A stretch of DNA of 64,000 bases from Carposina sasakii (lineage: Eukaryota > Arthropoda > Insecta > Lepidoptera > Carposinidae), in the NCBI GenBank assembly GCA_014607495.2, contig CP053154.1, positions 9,796,001 through 9,860,000 of the forward strand, read 5' to 3'. This document shows, in pieces, positions 56,901 through 62,900 of the stretch. The notes under the pieces are model-generated. The model saw only the letters and a list, made by a program, of their open reading frames with translations. It made no database searches and was not told the DNA's origin. Position numbers and translations under genes: made by a program. The first letter of the stretch is position 1; the number at the start of each line of letters is the position of its first letter.

Positions 56901-59900
56901 CCTCTGTACCGCAGAGAGTTACTTTAGCATTTGAAAAATTATAGTATAACTACGTTAAATAAGAAAGCACTTTACCTTTGAGAGATTAATATGCGTCATG
57001 ACATGTTAGAAATGGAACATTAACATACAGTTAACGGCTATATAAAAGCTCTATATCACGCTATCTTTATAGCACCTAATTTGGGATGACATGAGCCAAC
57101 TTAAAATCTCAGGTCAACGACATCATGTTATCGAGTTAGGCTGCGTTTCCACTGAGGCGGTGCTTAGCGGTGCATGAATTGACCAATCATTATGTTTGAA
57201 ATCTCCGCTCCGCTTCAATGGAAACAGCACGAGCAGAGTGGAGCAGAGCTGTGCGGAGCGGAGGACAGCGGAGCAGAGTGGAGCGGAGCGGAGCGGGGAG
57301 GTGCGGAGCGGAGGACAGCTGGGCGGTGCGATGCGGACCGGGGTGCGGGGGTAGGTATATGACGTCATGCCCCTTGCTTTTTTCTTTTTAAACGACAACA
57401 TGACGTATGATTTTTCTGAGAGATTGAGTGTGACTGAGCGCAAAAATGCGCAATTCCAAAACTATGCTCCGCTCCACTCCTCCACGCTCCGCTCTGCTCC
57501 ACTTCAGTGGAAACACTCACCACTTTTCACCGCTCTTCTCCGCCCAGATCCGCCTCAGTGGAAACGCAGCTTTAGCCTGCATGCTGGCTCTAATCTAAGC
57601 GTTTCCATTGACGCGGAGCTGGGCGGAGCGGTGCTTAGCGGTGCATGAATTGTTCACCATGCTCGAAATCTCCGCTCTGCTTCAATGGAAACAGCACGAG
57701 CGGAGCGGGGCAGAGCTGAACGGATATTCATATAAAATAAGCGAGGTGATGCGGAGCGGAGGACAGCGGGGCGGTGTGGAGCGGAGGACAGGGCGGTGCG
57801 TTGCGGAGGGTAGCTAGGTATATTTATATTAGTAATTAGTACTTGGGTCATTATTGTTAATGTGATGTAAAATAAAGCAGGAAATACATACATAGAATTA
57901 ACATTTTTTATTTGCAGAACAGAACGAAACTCTCTCTCACTCTCGAAACTAAGGTAGCAAAGGTCGCGCAAAGTAATTTGAGCGCTAGCGCTGTTGTAGC
58001 TAGGTCGCAATTCGAACGTTTCCTATCAGGGAGTGCGTAGTGGACGAACGGGAGAGCGAAGGGACGAACGGGAGAGCGAAGCGGCGAGGTGCGGACCGGG
58101 GTGCGGGGGTGGGTGTATGACTCGCGCCACTTCAGTGCGTCATAGTAGTTATCAACGTTATATCAAAGATATAAAAGGATTGCTTTTTTCTTTTTAAGCG
58201 ACAACATGACGTATGCTCTTTCTGAAAGATCAGCGCAAAATTGCGCAACTCCAAAGTTTGCTCTGCTCCGCTCCGCACCGCACCGCCCCGCTCCGCTCCT
58301 CTCCGCTGCTTCAGTGGAAACACTCACCACTTTTCACCGCATGCTCCGCACAGCTCCGCTCAATCTAAGCTGGTGTCTATCCGCAGAGATACTGGTACAA
58401 CACCACCTACTTATTGCACCATTATATCATACTTACATGTTAATAGCTCCCATGGTAACTCTGTATATGTACCTAACTATTAGTCTGTCTAAATTTTAGC
58501 TTACGTTATCGTTATAAATACAATAGGCATGAACGTAACATATAATAAAAATGTAACGGATCACTGTCTGTACATGGAAGATATATGAGAAAAAATATTA
58601 TAGGAGACCTTTATCAACGCAATAGAACCCAAAACGATGATTTTTGGAATTTTTGTCTGTTTGTCGGTTGGTCTGTGCGTTTGTGCACGCTAATCTGAGA
58701 AACGGCTGAACCGATTTCGATGCAGTTTTCAGGAATATTTATTGTGACAGGTCCCACTTAACATATAGGCTTCTTTTTATCCCGGGAAAATGTTTTTATC
58801 CCGGATAATTTCGACATTTTGTTTTTTCTGCAGTCCACGCGGACGGAGTCGCGGGCGTCCACTAGTAGAGGAATATTATTCCTTTATGGTACTGCTTAAA
58901 ATAGGAGTTTTAGTTAATAATAGGATATTAATGCACAGATTATAATAACACTGTACTATCAAATTGTTAGTAACAATGATTTCGTAGTTGTATAGTAAAA
59001 ACATTGCAATTATATAGTAGGTATTACTGAAAGATTTCTAAAATCATTAAATCATTAGAACATAAGTACCTACATACATTTATTAACTTGTCCGTTGAAT
59101 TAAACATTATCTCACGTAATAAGCAACAGTAGATGAAGCTGACGATGCTTAAAGTTTAATATTACCACCAGATAAGAATACTGTCTAGAAAGAAACAGTT
59201 CTAACATAGTCCGATTAGGGGAAACCCTTAGTTCTGTAATCTGAGGGAATCCCCTTATAATAAAGTTGGATATTCAATTACTTTATGGCACCTACACAAG
59301 TTTCAACAAATAAAATATACCTACGAGTAAAACTGCTGACTATTGTCTAGTCGAGAACTACAATTTAGATGTTGCAAAAATCCTTTGTCTTCAAAAAAAC
59401 CATTACGAATATAAAGTTCAATAAATCAACAACAATAAGTTTGATTATGTCAAGGATGGGATATTATAGTAGTAACATAAGTCAATAAAAAGAGTTCTTA
59501 ATTAATATGAGCACGTATCTATTGATAGGTAGACTTATATATAAGAAGCTTTGTTTGACAACAGTCAGCATTTCTGCTAATGTTTTATACACACATAATA
59601 TGAGGATGTGTACGTATGTATGTATAGCGCTAGTAGGTGCCACAGATTATATGTAGTACGATGGATTCAAGCAAAATGTCTTTCTCAAGTCATTCTTTAA
59701 AAGTAGGTTCACATTTTTCTGTATCTGCCTGCACTATTGTTATTTCCAAATACAAAATTAGTTACGGGTATTTAAAATATTTTTGCGGACATCTGCCATG
59801 CACATGTTTCACAAGGACAAGGCAATTGGGACTCGCTCCTGTAAGCAGATTATTTTTAATCCCATTCATAATATAAAGATAATATTTATCTAAAAAACAA

Positions 59901-62900
59901 CAGAAACGTTTCTGTGAAAATAATAACCAAACTGCAATGAGTTACTAGTTATGATATCGCTTCCAATCTTATTCAAAATTGCCTAGTTCTAAAAATGCCC
60001 CATAATAATGCGGTATTTAAAAAATTGTAACCAATACCGATTACCGAGGTTTGGTGATTATTTAGCGCACACCAAATTTCTGTCATGGAGATTTAAGAAA
60101 AGTCCCAAATAATAACAATGAGTCAACAAGTACACACTTAGGTACACTTGAAATTGCCGCCATACCTACAGACACATACATACCATATAATCAGAAACGG
60201 AATAAAAACAAAACGACGACAGTCACATGACTGGCAAACTGATAAATATACATTTAAACTTCAGCACAGTGGCTTCCATAAAATCTGCTTTTAGAAAAAG
60301 TTGCACCGAAAACAATCAAAGCATATAGGTAGTAGGTATAGTGCAAAAGTATAGTATAAATTAAATCAGTGGCACAAATATGATTTAGGCCAGATTTTTC
60401 CACAGTAGTTTTAAGTGATGAAAATTTCGATGTTTTTTTTTCTAAAAATTGATAAATATAGGGACAGCATCAAATTTATCCTTCGAATATACTTATCTGA
60501 CCAATAGAAAAATCGACCCAGGTAGAGCTTACTTGCGGAACATATTAGTCCTCAACACACTTCTAGCACAGACGCCTAGGCCTAGGACAAAATTTCCTAA
60601 TAGTGGCAATAGTACAGTGGCAACAAGACTGATGTAAAAGTGACTTGAGTAATTAGCCTCAGTAAATTATCCTGTGCTGATGCGGGTGTACACTAGAATA
60701 CATCAGCTGCATGTCATAAAAATCGACTCTAAGGAACTCGGTCATTCTCTCAGGCGATAAGCTGGCAACTTGTCGTTGTTGATGATTTATAACTGTCCCC
60801 GCTATGCTAAACGTGACTGTAAAATAAACACGGCTGTGTTCCCGAAATGGGGTAGTCAGAACTGCACGATCGTAAAGTCTTTCTGATCTTTATGAACCTG
60901 CTGTTTGCTGCATTTGAGTAACACGGCCGTGTGTATTGAGCCAAATTTGACGCGTTTATGTAAAATAGTTTTTGAATTATGAGGGGGTCAAAAGTGGCTC
61001 CAAACGGTTCGTGTAAAATTACACACGGTTCTGCTAGCTGGAACTACCGGCACTGACCTGCGCTGCGCGTGCGCGGCGGCGCGCAGGCGTTGCCGGGCGG
61101 AGCGCAGGCGCGCGCCCCACGCGTCCGCCGCGCCGCCCGCGCCCGCGCCCTCCGAGCCGCCCAGCGACGACACCACCCATTGCTGCTCCTCTATCTAAAC
61201 GTTACAGTGCGTTTCACTAAATAGTTCCTTGATGGCGCTAGTTACTATGTGTAGGATCAGACAGACTGCGTTTTATCCAATAAATCCATGGGATGATGGC
61301 GTAATTTTGCTGTGTTACCTGGCCGAGTCGTCTTCATTATGCTGCTAGTTTCGCTATCCTACATTTATGATGATGTCTATATACTGGGTGTGAAAAGACA
61401 ACTTTGTTCTTTTAATACCTCGTATTCTTTGTAACATCACAATCATTTTTTTCTATGGAAGCACCCCTGGGAAACCACGGGTTTCCAAGATATTGAGGTT
61501 CAAAGTTACATGAATATTAGCATTTTTTTAAAATAAATCCATCTGGAAACAGAACATTTTTTTTAAAGACACCATATTAATATTTAAAAATGTTAGTTTT
61601 GTAGGTACATTTGTCAATCGAATACATTGCTTGCAATAAAAAGAGATTTTTTTTTTTTCCCAGGATTGGTTCCATAGAAAAAATGATCGTTACGTTACAA
61701 AGAATACGAGGTATTAAAATAACAACGTTGTCTTTTTACACCCTGTATGTCTTTGTAAAACCAATATTAAATCACGGGTTTCATTTTATATAGGCAGATG
61801 GTTAAAAGGTATCCTTTTACCGTGATTTTTTAGTTTAATATAAGGGTCGATTCCGGCAGTCACACTTAAACCTAAACCTAATTTTAGTCAGGATCTATCT
61901 CTCTCCATTCTTAATATAAATGGCTGAGAGAGAAAAGGACAGGTAGGACTAATTTTACGTTTAGGTTTAAGTGTGACTTCTGGAACCAACCATATTAGCT
62001 CAATACACCTAGGTACAACTTCAATCTTAGCCGTCAAATCCTGAGAAATTATCATAGACTAGCGGAAGCCCGCCAATGTTCAAATATATGTTTCTACCAT
62101 TACCGGATACAGCTGAGCGTGGGTCTATATTTCAGTGATAACTTTTTCTTTTATATATAAGTTCTTTTAAAATTAGTGATTATCTTTTGACACGAAACTA
62201 GGTAGGTAAAAAGACACAACTTTTACTATGGGACCAACTCCAAAATAGTGAAAAAAAAATTGTTTCTCGAAAAATTATTATTCGAGATTGTATGGAACAG
62301 CATAGTTTGGTTTCGTGTCAAAAAATAATCACTAAGAAAAAAAAATTCACGTTTCTCGAAACGAATTATTATTCGAGATGTGTAAATAGATGGCACACAA
62401 TATTTTTTCAGGAGAAATAATAATAATCTATATGCATAAACACTGGACACTAATCGCCCGAAAAATAAAAAAATTACATCGTTTCCCAGCATTTTTTTTG
62501 GCGTAAACTTATTTTATTTGATGTATAGAGTACGTACCCTTCGTTAAGGGTGGCAACGAAAAAACATCCTGTATATAGAATACATAAAGTCCTACCTTGG
62601 CCAACAGATCCTTATAGTCCTTCACAATGGGCGCGGCCCGCTTCGTCTTGTCGGTGTAGTAAGTGACAGTAAGCCGGGCGCCGGCGAACCAAATCTCCAG
62701 CTCATTTATAGCGCTCCTTATTGCCGATTCACTGGCCGCTGACACGCTGAGTTTCTGTATTATATTATAAGTTATTTTATTATTTTTTGACAACTGACTT
62801 ACTTCTACATACATAATATCACGCCACTTTCCCGGAGCAGTAGGCAGAGATTACGGGTCTGCACCTGCTACAGTCCTGACACACCTCATTCGCTTCATTT

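Noticed and set aside
57123..57443. Minus-strand frame rich in Ser/Ala/Leu repeats
   Set aside because: It is the product of gagcgg low-complexity words in a foldback element.
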